13,455 bases of DNA, from contig JAHEMU010000032.1 of NCBI GenBank assembly GCA_024643485.1, positions 1 to 13,455 on the forward strand. The letters run 5' to 3'. Source of the stretch: Cytophagales bacterium (lineage in GTDB: Bacteria > Bacteroidota > Bacteroidia > Cytophagales > Cyclobacteriaceae). A program made the translations under genes and the position numbers. The notes beneath the pieces are model-generated. The model had not been told where the DNA came from and searched no databases. It saw only the letters and a list, made by a program, of their open reading frames with translations. Below, in pieces: positions 1 to 6,138 of this stretch. Within the stretch, counting starts at the first letter, position 1. Each line of letters begins with the position of its first letter.

Positions 1-1
1 T

Positions 2-1003
2 TTGGATAATGTGCAATTCGGGAAATTGTATAGCGATCATATGTTTAAAGCAGTTTATAATAAAGACGGTTGGGGGCAATTTAATATTCTTCCTTACGGA
101 AATATTAGTGTAAGCCCTGCAAACCAGGCTTTGCATTATGGAGTTTCTGTATTTGAGGGAATGAAAGCTTACAAACATGCAGACGGTTCAGTCGCATTAT
201 TTCGTCCTAGAGATAATTGGAAACGCATAAATAAGTCTGCCGCTAGATTATGTATGGCTGAATTACCCGAGGAAGTTTTTATGGAGGGGTTGACTAATTT
301 ACTGAAATTAGATTCAGCATGGGTTCCAGATCGAGATGGTTTTTCATTATATATACGACCATTCATGTTTTCGAGTGAAGAATATATTGGAATAAAGACT
401 TCAGAGTATTTTAACTTCATGATTATTACGAGTCCGGTAGGTTCGTATTATTCACAAGCTGTAAAGGTGAAGATTGAAATGGAATATGCTCGCGCAGTGA
501 AGGGTGGAACAGGGTATGCAAAAGCGGCAGGTAATTATGCTGGGGCTTTGTATCCTACTAAACTGGCCACAAAAGAAGGATATCAGCAAATTATATGGAC
601 CGACGGGCGGGAGCATAAATATATTGAAGAGGCGGGTACCATGAATTTAATATTTGAAATTGATGGTAAAATTGTGACACCTGAATTGACAGATACTTTT
701 TTACCAGGAATTACTAGAGATAGTGTTTTGCAAATATCTCGTCATCTTGGATATGAAACTGTGGAACGTAAAGTGACTGTAGATGAAATTGTAACGGCCC
801 TTAAAGAAGGAAGATTAAACGATGCCTTTGGTGTAGGGACGGCAGCTACAGTTACGCATTTATCGCATATTGGCTTCGAAGGTGTAGATTATGAATTGCC
901 TCCTGTTCCTTCTCGGGAAAAGTCAAATCGAATAAAAAGTATGCTAGATGATATAAAAACTGGGAAAATCGAAGATCCTTTCGGTTGGATGGTGAAAATA
1001 TAG
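2..1003 (+). CDS. ilvE: Branched-chain amino acid aminotransferase, 5'-truncated by the window edge
   Basis: PLP-dependent fold-type IV transaminase that interconverts leucine, isoleucine and valine with their 2-oxo acids using glutamate/2-oxoglutarate, in the cytoplasm. Numbering from the first codon in the window: the ALHYGVSVFEGMKAY segment (43-57) is the family's N-terminal signature; GYAKAAGNYAGAL (171-183) carries the PLP-binding lysine, K174; YIEEAGTMNLIF (207-218) and LPGITRDSVL (234-243) are the cofactor-phosphate and C-terminal family motifs. It resembles the long, eukaryote-like class of about 355 residues rather than the shorter E. coli type. The reading frame is open to the left edge, and family members carry roughly 20 more N-terminal residues, so the TTG at position 2 is not believed to be the true start. 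It ends in TAG at 1003 and is followed by a strong terminator. Confidence 0.95.
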   Translation: MDNVQFGKLYSDHMFKAVYNKDGWGQFNILPYGNISVSPANQALHYGVSVFEGMKAYKHADGSVALFRPRDNWKRINKSAARLCMAELPEEVFMEGLTNLLKLDSAWVPDRDGFSLYIRPFMFSSEEYIGIKTSEYFNFMIITSPVGSYYSQAVKVKIEMEYARAVKGGTGYAKAAGNYAGALYPTKLATKEGYQQIIWTDGREHKYIEEAGTMNLIFEIDGKIVTPELTDTFLPGITRDSVLQISRHLGYETVERKVTVDEIVTALKEGRLNDAFGVGTAATVTHLSHIGFEGVDYELPPVPSREKSNRIKSMLDDIKTGKIEDPFGWMVKI

Positions 1004-1033
1004 GTAAGAAATCAAATGGTATTATATTAGGCT

Positions 1034-1078
1034 ATAAAAAGAACAACCCCACCAAATTGGTGGGGTTGTTCTTTTTAT
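1034..1078. terminator. Perfect bidirectional intrinsic terminator
   Basis: The two arms 1034-1055 and 1057-1078 are exact inverted complements, with a GC-rich core (AACAACCCCACCA / TGGTGGGGTTGTT) flanked by A5 and T5 runs. It therefore works as a hairpin plus U-tract in both directions. It lies 30 bases after the ilvE stop and 36 bases beyond the stop of the minus-strand lipoprotein gene, so it can end both convergent transcripts. Confidence 0.93.
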
Positions 1079-1114
1079 CCCAGAGGGATAAAGCAGTTCA
1101 AGAAAGGTTGGCTA

Positions 1115-1252
1115 TTACCAACCATCGTTGTTTCTTGCTGTTTCTAAGTGTCCTTTTGTTCCTAAATCTGGAGTCACTTGCTCTTCAGAACATGCTGTAA
1201 ATGCGGTTGCTAATACGAATGCGATTGCTAGGATTTGGAGTAATTTTTTCAT
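1115..1252 (-). CDS. Small predicted lipoprotein, 45 aa, unknown function
   Basis: Read on the minus strand from ATG (1252) to TAA (1115). The protein starts MKKLLQILAIAFVLATAFTAC: two lysines, a hydrophobic stretch (residues 4-18) and a lipobox-like FTAC, with Cys21 as the predicted lipidated residue. The mature peptide would be only 25 residues, C-SEEQVTPDLG through to NNDGW. Acidic residues right after the cysteine (SEE) resemble the lipoprotein export signal that sends Bacteroidota lipoproteins to the outer face of the outer membrane; that placement is inferred. It is convergent with ilvE and shares its bidirectional terminator. A possible promoter -7 box lies 38 bases upstream. The textbook signal architecture makes a real gene likely. 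I do not recognise a family, and the role is unknown. Confidence 0.72.
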   Translation of the reverse strand: MKKLLQILAIAFVLATAFTACSEEQVTPDLGTKGHLETARNNDGW

Positions 1253-1289
1253 TATAGTAAGTTATTTGGTTGATAATGTTATAATACTC

Positions 1290-1297
1290 CAAAGTAA
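1290..1297 (-). promoter_or_regulatory. Possible -7 element of the small lipoprotein gene
   Basis: The minus strand reads TTACTTTG here, one mismatch from the Bacteroidota -7 consensus TAnnTTTG. Its position would give a leader of about 30 bases before the ATG at 1252. No convincing TTTG -33 box is seen at the usual spacing (the nearest is CTTG, about 25 bases away), so this is a weak call. Confidence 0.3.
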
Positions 1298-1509
1298 ATG
1301 TATTAAATTGATATTTGATATGCAAGTTTTGTACTTAAAAGTACATGAGTAATGTTAATTGGATTTAATAGTAGAATAATTAGAAAAAGAAGTTTAATAT
1401 ATAGAAATAAAGCTAAAAATCGAAATTAATTACCATGTGATGTTTCAATATTAAACTTTATAAATTAAAGTTAAAATTAGTTTAAGTTTTATTTTCATTA
1501 CTTCTATGC

Positions 1510-1539
1510 TTTGGTTTTCTTTGTAATTCAAGATTTTTG
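1510..1539 (+). promoter_or_regulatory. Possible Bacteroidota-type promoter of the TPR histidine kinase
   Basis: TTTG at 1510-1513, an 18-base spacer, then GATTTTTG at 1532-1539, one mismatch from TAnnTTTG. Transcription would begin near 1544-1546, leaving a leader of about 50 bases before the ATG at 1596. In AT-rich DNA such matches can arise by chance. Confidence 0.35.
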
Positions 1540-1595
1540 GTGTGTCGTTTATACATGGTGGATGTAATGGATTTTATTCACGATTTTTTGCATAA

Positions 1596-3653
1596 ATGTA
1601 TAAGCTTTTTTGTCTGTTATTTTTTGTAGGCCTTTCTCAAGTAGCTGTAAGTCAATCTTTAGAGGAATTAACTAATGCGTTATCTTCTGAACCTGAGCGA
1701 GTACATGATTCTATCTATTATGAACTCACCAAAATGACGCGTGGTTCTGATCCGGATAAAGCACTCGAGTATATTAAAAAGGTATTCAATCTTTCAATAA
1801 AACATAATCATCCTGTATTCACTGAAAATGCATGTTATGGATTACAGTATTTTTATGTGCAGAGAGGGGCGTACGATTCAGCCCATCGTTACGATATCTT
1901 AGGCTTGGAATACGCACGCAAAAATCAATCATTTAAACGCGAAGTAATCTTTAATAATAATATAGGGTTGTATTTTCAAGCCAATGATTATTATGATAGT
2001 GCCCTTTCTAGTTATTTTAAATCGTTGGAAGTTGCTGAAACGCATGATTTGGTAAAGGACCAGGCAATTTCATTAAATAATATAGGTACTATTTATACCT
2101 ACCTTTTAAACAATGCTGAAGCGATTAAGTATTTTTTACAGTCTGTTGAGATCATTCAAAAAAATGATATCCTCGATTTATTGGATATTACCTATTTGAA
2201 TTTGGGTGTTGCGTATCTGGAATTGTCCGAATATGAGGCAGCAAAGGATGTGTTTCGGAAAAATCTGGAATTGTGTAATCAGATTGATTGCGCTCCTGGA
2301 ATGATAAATAAGATTAATTTTAATTTAGGCTATTGTAGTTTTGTGCAAAAAAGGTATCAAGAATCGTTAATTTATATCAATGAAGCTCTTAATGGTGCGC
2401 AGGAAATGGAGGATTTGCAAATCGTTGCTGAGTGCAATTATATTTTGGCGGATATTGCGATTACGGAAAATAGATTAAACGTTGCTTATTCTCATTTAAT
2501 GGAAGCGGAATTGTATGCTACCAATTCTGACGATAAAAAACTGAAGAAGAATATTTTTGAATTGCTTTCTAACTATTACGAATTAACTGGCGAATACAAT
2601 AAAAGCATAGAGTACAGTAAGAAATTTAGTGCAATTAAGGATTCTTTGTTTAATGAAAAGATGGCCAATAATATCAGAAATATATTATTGGATGCTAAGC
2701 AAAGGGAAGCGCAAGCGATCATTCAACAAAAGGATTTGGAACTAAAACGAACTCAAACCATCAGTTTACTAGTCGGGATCGTAGCATTTCTATTTATTAT
2801 CATCATCGTTTTGCTTATTAGAGTTAGAATCCAAAATAAAAGGGTGAAGGTAAAATTACAGTCTGAAATTTTAGCAAAAACGCGCGATTTAAGAAAACGA
2901 AATGTCGATTTAGCTAAGTCTCACCGAGATTATGACCATCTGATTTATCGTACTTCACATGATATTCGTGGTCCGCTTAGCACGTTGATTGGATTAACAA
3001 ATTTAGCTAAAATTGAGATAAAGGGAGGAGCTTCTCCTGTTCAAATGGAAGAGTACTTGGATAATATAGAAGGGACAGCCAAGGGACTTACTACAACACT
3101 TTCAAAACTTCTTCAAGTTGATAAGGTTAGAAATCAAGATGTTCAGCCAGAAGAAATTCATTTGGAGACTTTTATCAAAACTGCCTTAAAGCAATTTAAA
3201 AAGTTGCCTTTTTACTCTGAAATAAAGGTTTCAATACATATTCAACCTGAAGCAGAAAATGTTTTTTTAGATAAGTATTTTCTGGATATCATTCTTGAAA
3301 AAATTCTTGAAAATAGTTTTAACTACTTTAGTGAGCCAGAAAATGAATCCAAGATTGAGATTAAGGTTATGAGGCATCAGGATAAAGTAAAGATTGTCAT
3401 ATTGGATAATGGTACTGGAATTGATCAGAATGTTCAGGATAAAGTTTTTGACTTATTCTTTGTAGCTGCAGAAAATCACGGTACAGGGCTAGGACTTTAT
3501 CTAGCCCAACTAGCAGCCGAACGTATGAATGGGAAAATCGTTCTTGAAAGAAATGCGAATCCAACGGTATTTAGTATTTATTTACCAATTGAAATTTTGA
3601 AAAACAATCTTGCTTCTCCGTTAACTCCAATTACAATTTTGTCTACCCCCTAA
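1596..3653 (+). CDS. TPR-repeat sensor histidine kinase
   Basis: A 685-residue membrane sensor kinase. Residues 1-20 are a signal peptide (ends AVSQ). Residues about 75-350 are TPR-like helical repeats, for example NNNIGLYFQANDYYDSALSSY (from 120), LNNIGTIYTYLLNNAEAIKY (from 160) and LNLGVAYLELSEYEAAKDVF (from 201), predicted to be periplasmic. A coiled-coil linker precedes one membrane helix (about 390-410). The DHp H-box SHDIRGPLSTLIGL has phospho-acceptor H455. The ATPase domain is complete: N573 in the N-box, DNGTGID (604-610) and GTGLGL (629-634). No response regulator is adjacent, so it is an orphan here. The start has no clear Shine-Dalgarno, as is usual in this phylum, but the signal peptide supports it. 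The next gene, on the same strand, also ends in a DHp-like segment, hinting at a shared pathway. The ligand is unknown. Confidence 0.88.
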   Translation: MYKLFCLLFFVGLSQVAVSQSLEELTNALSSEPERVHDSIYYELTKMTRGSDPDKALEYIKKVFNLSIKHNHPVFTENACYGLQYFYVQRGAYDSAHRYDILGLEYARKNQSFKREVIFNNNIGLYFQANDYYDSALSSYFKSLEVAETHDLVKDQAISLNNIGTIYTYLLNNAEAIKYFLQSVEIIQKNDILDLLDITYLNLGVAYLELSEYEAAKDVFRKNLELCNQIDCAPGMINKINFNLGYCSFVQKRYQESLIYINEALNGAQEMEDLQIVAECNYILADIAITENRLNVAYSHLMEAELYATNSDDKKLKKNIFELLSNYYELTGEYNKSIEYSKKFSAIKDSLFNEKMANNIRNILLDAKQREAQAIIQQKDLELKRTQTISLLVGIVAFLFIIIIVLLIRVRIQNKRVKVKLQSEILAKTRDLRKRNVDLAKSHRDYDHLIYRTSHDIRGPLSTLIGLTNLAKIEIKGGASPVQMEEYLDNIEGTAKGLTTTLSKLLQVDKVRNQDVQPEEIHLETFIKTALKQFKKLPFYSEIKVSIHIQPEAENVFLDKYFLDIILEKILENSFNYFSEPENESKIEIKVMRHQDKVKIVILDNGTGIDQNVQDKVFDLFFVAAENHGTGLGLYLAQLAAERMNGKIVLERNANPTVFSIYLPIEILKNNLASPLTPITILSTP

Positions 3654-3662
3654 TTCTCGGTT

Positions 3663-3683
3663 TTTGTTGCAGATCACAACAAA
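3663..3683. other. Weak inverted repeat downstream of the histidine kinase
   Basis: TTTGTTG (3663-3669) and CAACAAA (3677-3683) form a 7-bp stem around a 7-base loop, 10 bases after the kinase stop codon. It has only two G-C pairs and no following T-run, so it is a poor terminator; an operator or chance repeat is equally possible. The rest of the 170-base gap to the next gene shows no confident promoter. Confidence 0.25.
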
Positions 3684-3823
3684 TTACACATATTAGTTTT
3701 ATTCCTATAATTCAACTCATAATAAAAATGTAACTTGTTTTTATTAAATGAATATGTAGGTAATTAAATTAATGTTAACTTCTAATGTATTTCATTTATT
3801 TATACTGATTCGAATAGATTTTT

Positions 3824-5125
3824 ATGTTAAAAGAAAATCAGAATTTTAGTATTTCTACTTTAAGTGATTGCATTGAACTTTCCCTCTTTCCCAAATTCAA
3901 TGTTGATTCCTTGACGGAGGTAATGATATTAGCTATTGAATCCGCGAAATCCTCTTCTACTAAAAATTTGATTATCGTATTGCCTTTAAATTTGTGGTTA
4001 GAAATTCATGAATCTGGAAATAACGAGGTTACGAAGGATTTTATCCAATTAAGGAAATTCGAAAAAATCGCCTGGCTAATTTTAGATAAATATGATGTCG
4101 GAGCAATATTAAATCCTACTATTTTTTCTGATTCCTTGTATAATATTCATGAACACATTTTTACTGAAATTAACCAAGCGTTAAATTGGTTTAAACAAAG
4201 TGATAATTTCCTGCGTGAATTGTATAATCGGTTTGTGCTAAATGCGTCATTGGCGTTAAAAGCGGGAACGAACCATGCAGATACTAGTCATCTAAGACTT
4301 AAAATTGCGATTTCCAATATTATTTATACAGTTTTTTTCTTTTCGACTTTAGTTACGATGTTATGGGATTTACCCTCACTTTACATTGGATTCATATCAT
4401 TTAATCCTGGTGTTTGGTACTCTATTTTGTTGTTAGTTGTAATTGCATTTTCACATTTTTTAAATTTTAAAGGAAAATCCTTCTTTGGGCGTGTATTATT
4501 TTTAATTGTATGGACTTCGTCAGTGGTGCTTTTTCCAATTCTCCTAGGCACCCAATCGAGTTATTACTTTACTTATGGTTTGGCAATTATTACGACTTCC
4601 ATGATTATACAATTGTTGTTTTCATTTGAAGTTGAAAAGGTGTCGTTTTTATTGATGATGGGACTTTCGCTGGTGGGCGTTCTTTATTATATAGATTTTC
4701 TATTTTATTTTGATAGAAATGCAGTTACCGAAATTCAACATATAGCTACATCAATCACAAGAAAGGGTGTGATGTTCTGGTTTATTTTGAATACGATCAC
4801 CTTTGGTTTGTTGGCAATATTTAACCAGATGTATAATAAAAATCAGATGATGAGGCAGGCGTACAAATCGTGGAATATTAATCTGGAAAAGGCTATTGAT
4901 GAAAAGACGGCTAATCTTGTGATGAAAAACAAACAACTTAAAGAATATGCATTTCACAACTCACACACACTTAGAGGAGCCTTTTGCCGATTGAAAGGAC
5001 TAATGATATTGCAGGAAACCAAAAACGCAGAATTTGACGAAGAATTAGTAACTGCATACATCAATACTTCTATTGATGAATTGGAACAGGTAATTGAAGA
5101 AATGCAAAAAGTAACGAATTTATAA
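3824..5125 (+). CDS. Six-helix membrane protein with STAS-like N-terminus and a terminal DHp (H-box) segment but no ATPase domain
   Basis: A 433-residue protein without a signal peptide. Residues about 5-125 look like a STAS/SpoIIAA-like alpha/beta domain, ending in a typical IFTEINQALNWF helix. Residues about 160-335 hold roughly six membrane helices (161-182, 196-213, 221-240, 247-266, 273-292, 314-335). A coiled coil (350-372) leads into EYAFHNSHTLRGAFCRLKGL (374-393), a HisKA-type H-box with candidate phospho-acceptor H381; the usual proline after HxLR is missing (HTLRGAF). The second DHp helix (405-433) ends at the stop codon, exactly where an ATPase domain would begin. Only about 100 bases remain before the tRNA, so no lost ATPase remnant can follow. 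It may be a kinase partner, phosphotransfer protein or decoy for another kinase, possibly the one upstream. The STAS assignment is tentative; the DHp assignment is firmer. Confidence 0.75.
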   Translation: MLKENQNFSISTLSDCIELSLFPKFNVDSLTEVMILAIESAKSSSTKNLIIVLPLNLWLEIHESGNNEVTKDFIQLRKFEKIAWLILDKYDVGAILNPTIFSDSLYNIHEHIFTEINQALNWFKQSDNFLRELYNRFVLNASLALKAGTNHADTSHLRLKIAISNIIYTVFFFSTLVTMLWDLPSLYIGFISFNPGVWYSILLLVVIAFSHFLNFKGKSFFGRVLFLIVWTSSVVLFPILLGTQSSYYFTYGLAIITTSMIIQLLFSFEVEKVSFLLMMGLSLVGVLYYIDFLFYFDRNAVTEIQHIATSITRKGVMFWFILNTITFGLLAIFNQMYNKNQMMRQAYKSWNINLEKAIDEKTANLVMKNKQLKEYAFHNSHTLRGAFCRLKGLMILQETKNAEFDEELVTAYINTSIDELEQVIEEMQKVTNL

Positions 5126-5159
5126 AGGAATAAATTGGAGATGGTTATGGTTCGGGATT

Positions 5160-5201
5160 ATTCTAAATTCTAAATTCTAAAATCTAAAATCTAAAATCTA
5201 A
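5160..5201. repeat. Tandem heptamer array, 3 x ATTCTAA + 3 x AATCTAA
   Basis: Six exact 7-base units without interruption: three ATTCTAA followed by three AATCTAA. The array runs into the A-tract of the terminator hairpin. It is non-coding, lies 35 bases after the preceding gene, and looks like a slippage-generated spacer repeat. Confidence 0.85.
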
Positions 5202-5226
5202 AAAGCCACGCTCAGCGTGGCTTTTT
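5200..5226. terminator. Bidirectional intrinsic terminator between the DHp protein gene and the tRNA
   Basis: AAAAAGCCACGCT (5200-5212) and AGCGTGGCTTTTT (5214-5226) are perfect inverted complements with A and T runs outside a GC-rich stem. It ends the plus-strand transcript and, on the minus strand, begins 2 bases after the tRNA discriminator base, so it also terminates the tRNA transcript. Confidence 0.9.
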
Positions 5227-5228
5227 AG

Positions 5229-5302
5229 TGGGCCCACCTGGGCTCGAACCAGGGACCACCTGATTATGAGTCAGGTGCTCTAACCAACTGAGCTATAGGC
5301 CC
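5229..5302 (-). tRNA. tRNA with CAU anticodon (tRNA-Ile2 or elongator tRNA-Met)
   Basis: On the minus strand a full 74-base cloverleaf can be drawn: acceptor GGGCCTA with TGGGCCC (one G-U pair at 6-67), D-arm GCTC...GAGC, anticodon stem CCTGA/TCAGG with loop CTCATAA (anticodon CAU), T-arm CCTGG-TTCGAGC-CCAGG and discriminator A. It is not an initiator tRNA: position 1-72 is a G-C pair and the anticodon stem lacks the three G-C pairs. The C4-G69 and C5-G68 pairs and the GGGCC acceptor resemble isoleucine tRNAs, so it may be the AUA-reading Ile2 whose C34 is changed to lysidine by TilS. Sequence alone does not settle Met versus Ile. The 3' CCA is not encoded. Confidence 0.95.
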
Positions 5303-5331
5303 TTTTCAACTCGGGGTTGAATTTAGGAGTG

Positions 5332-5363
5332 CAATATTAATCAAATGATTCAATTATTTCAAA
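5332..5363 (-). promoter_or_regulatory. Bacteroidota-type promoter of the CAU tRNA
   Basis: The minus strand reads TTTG (5363-5360), a 20-base spacer, then TAATATTG (5339-5332), one mismatch from TAnnTTTG. This would give a precursor leader of about 25 bases. The leader contains a small hairpin, TTCAAC/GTTGAA at 5305-5321, just outside the mature 5' end. Confidence 0.5.
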
Positions 5364-5471
5364 ATTTGTCATTTTAATATTTATCATTTTTAATTATTTT
5401 TCACTTTTGAAGGAGTAGATTCTATAAATAAATTTTGAAATCTGATTTGTTCTGATTGATTCTCAGATAGT

Positions 5472-5502
5472 TTTGCAAATCAGTGACGTTTATTCATATT
5501 TG
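5472..5502 (+). promoter_or_regulatory. Bacteroidota-type promoter of the HAD phosphatase / site-2 protease operon
   Basis: TTTG (5472-5475), a 19-base spacer, then CATATTTG (5495-5502), one mismatch from TAnnTTTG. Initiation would fall near 5507-5510. This places the earlier in-frame TTG (5473) inside the promoter and supports the GTG at 5521 as start, with a leader of only about 12 bases. Confidence 0.5.
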
Positions 5503-5520
5503 TACCTAGTTTTTTGGCAA

Positions 5521-6138
5521 GTGGCAGATTTAAAAAATATTATTTTTGATTTTGGAGGTGTAATCATCGATTTACATATGGATCGGACGTTTCATGCTTT
5601 TAGCAAATTGTCTGGAATTCCTACCCAAGAGATCATTAATTCGTACTTAGATCAACGCTTTTTATTCGATTATGAAATGGGTCTTATTTCAGATGAGGAA
5701 TTTAGAGTAAAAATGGCTGAATATTTGAAAATACCTCTTCAAAAACAAGAAATTGATGCTGCATGGAACGAAATGTTGGGAATTATCCCTGTGAGTAGGA
5801 TCAGCAGAATTAAATGGCTTTCGGAAAAGTATCGGGTATATTTGTTAAGTAATACCAATGCCATCCATGAAGTGGCTTTTAATCAAATACTGAGAAACTC
5901 TACCGGGGTCAATCAATTAGATGATCTGTTTCATCAAACCTTTTATTCCCATAAAATAAATTTAAGGAAACCTTCAAAGGACATTTATAACCACGTTTTA
6001 AGTGAAGGGAATTTGAATCCTGAAGAATCTGTATTTTTAGATGATACGCTTGAAAATGTCAATGCTGCTCTTTCGGTTGGAATGAATGCAATTCAAATAA
6101 AATCGCCAGATCAATGGTTAACTTACTGGAATGAATAA
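5521..6138 (+). CDS. HAD-superfamily subfamily IA phosphatase, YihX-like
   Basis: A 205-residue cytoplasmic HAD hydrolase. Motif I is IIFDFGGVIIDL with nucleophile D10; as in E. coli YihX, the D+2 position is glycine rather than aspartate. Motif II is LLSNTNAIHEVAF (S110, close to YihX LSNTN), motif III the RKPSKDIY lysine (K150), and motif IV VFLDDTLENVNAA (D174, D175). The cap is the small helical type (about residues 20-90). YihX dephosphorylates alpha-D-glucose-1-phosphate; this substrate is only a family-level guess. I chose the GTG at 5521 because MADLKNIIFDFGG matches family N-termini and because a promoter-like motif covers the upstream in-frame TTG at 5473. The gene overlaps the site-2 protease start by 8 bases, so the two are likely co-transcribed and translationally coupled. 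Confidence 0.87.
   Translation: MADLKNIIFDFGGVIIDLHMDRTFHAFSKLSGIPTQEIINSYLDQRFLFDYEMGLISDEEFRVKMAEYLKIPLQKQEIDAAWNEMLGIIPVSRISRIKWLSEKYRVYLLSNTNAIHEVAFNQILRNSTGVNQLDDLFHQTFYSHKINLRKPSKDIYNHVLSEGNLNPEESVFLDDTLENVNAALSVGMNAIQIKSPDQWLTYWNE

Larger units (their letters stand above)
1253..1595. other. AT-rich divergent intergenic region
   Basis: This 343-base stretch separates the minus-strand lipoprotein gene from the plus-strand histidine kinase. I see no coding region in it: it is very AT-rich and has many stops. It should hold the two divergent promoters. Short AT-rich inverted repeats occur (for example GTTT...AAAC at 1443-1457), but they are too weak and too common at this base composition to call as operators. 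Confidence 0.5.

Noticed and set aside
985..1352. Two plus-strand open frames (985-1200 and 1128-1352) after ilvE
   Set aside because: They run through the perfect terminator or lie antisense to the lipoprotein gene, whose signal-peptide architecture explains the region better. Their translations show no domain or signal.
1440..1475. AT-rich inverted repeats as operators
   Set aside because: Short arms of A and T only, expected by chance at this base composition.
4751..4957. Minus-strand open frame inside the DHp-only gene
   Set aside because: Shadow of the coding strand; no signal, domain or promoter.
5473..5520. N-terminal extension of the YihX-like gene from TTG 5473
   Set aside because: The extra 16 residues are not family-like and lie on top of a promoter-like motif; GTG 5521 gives the standard N-terminus.
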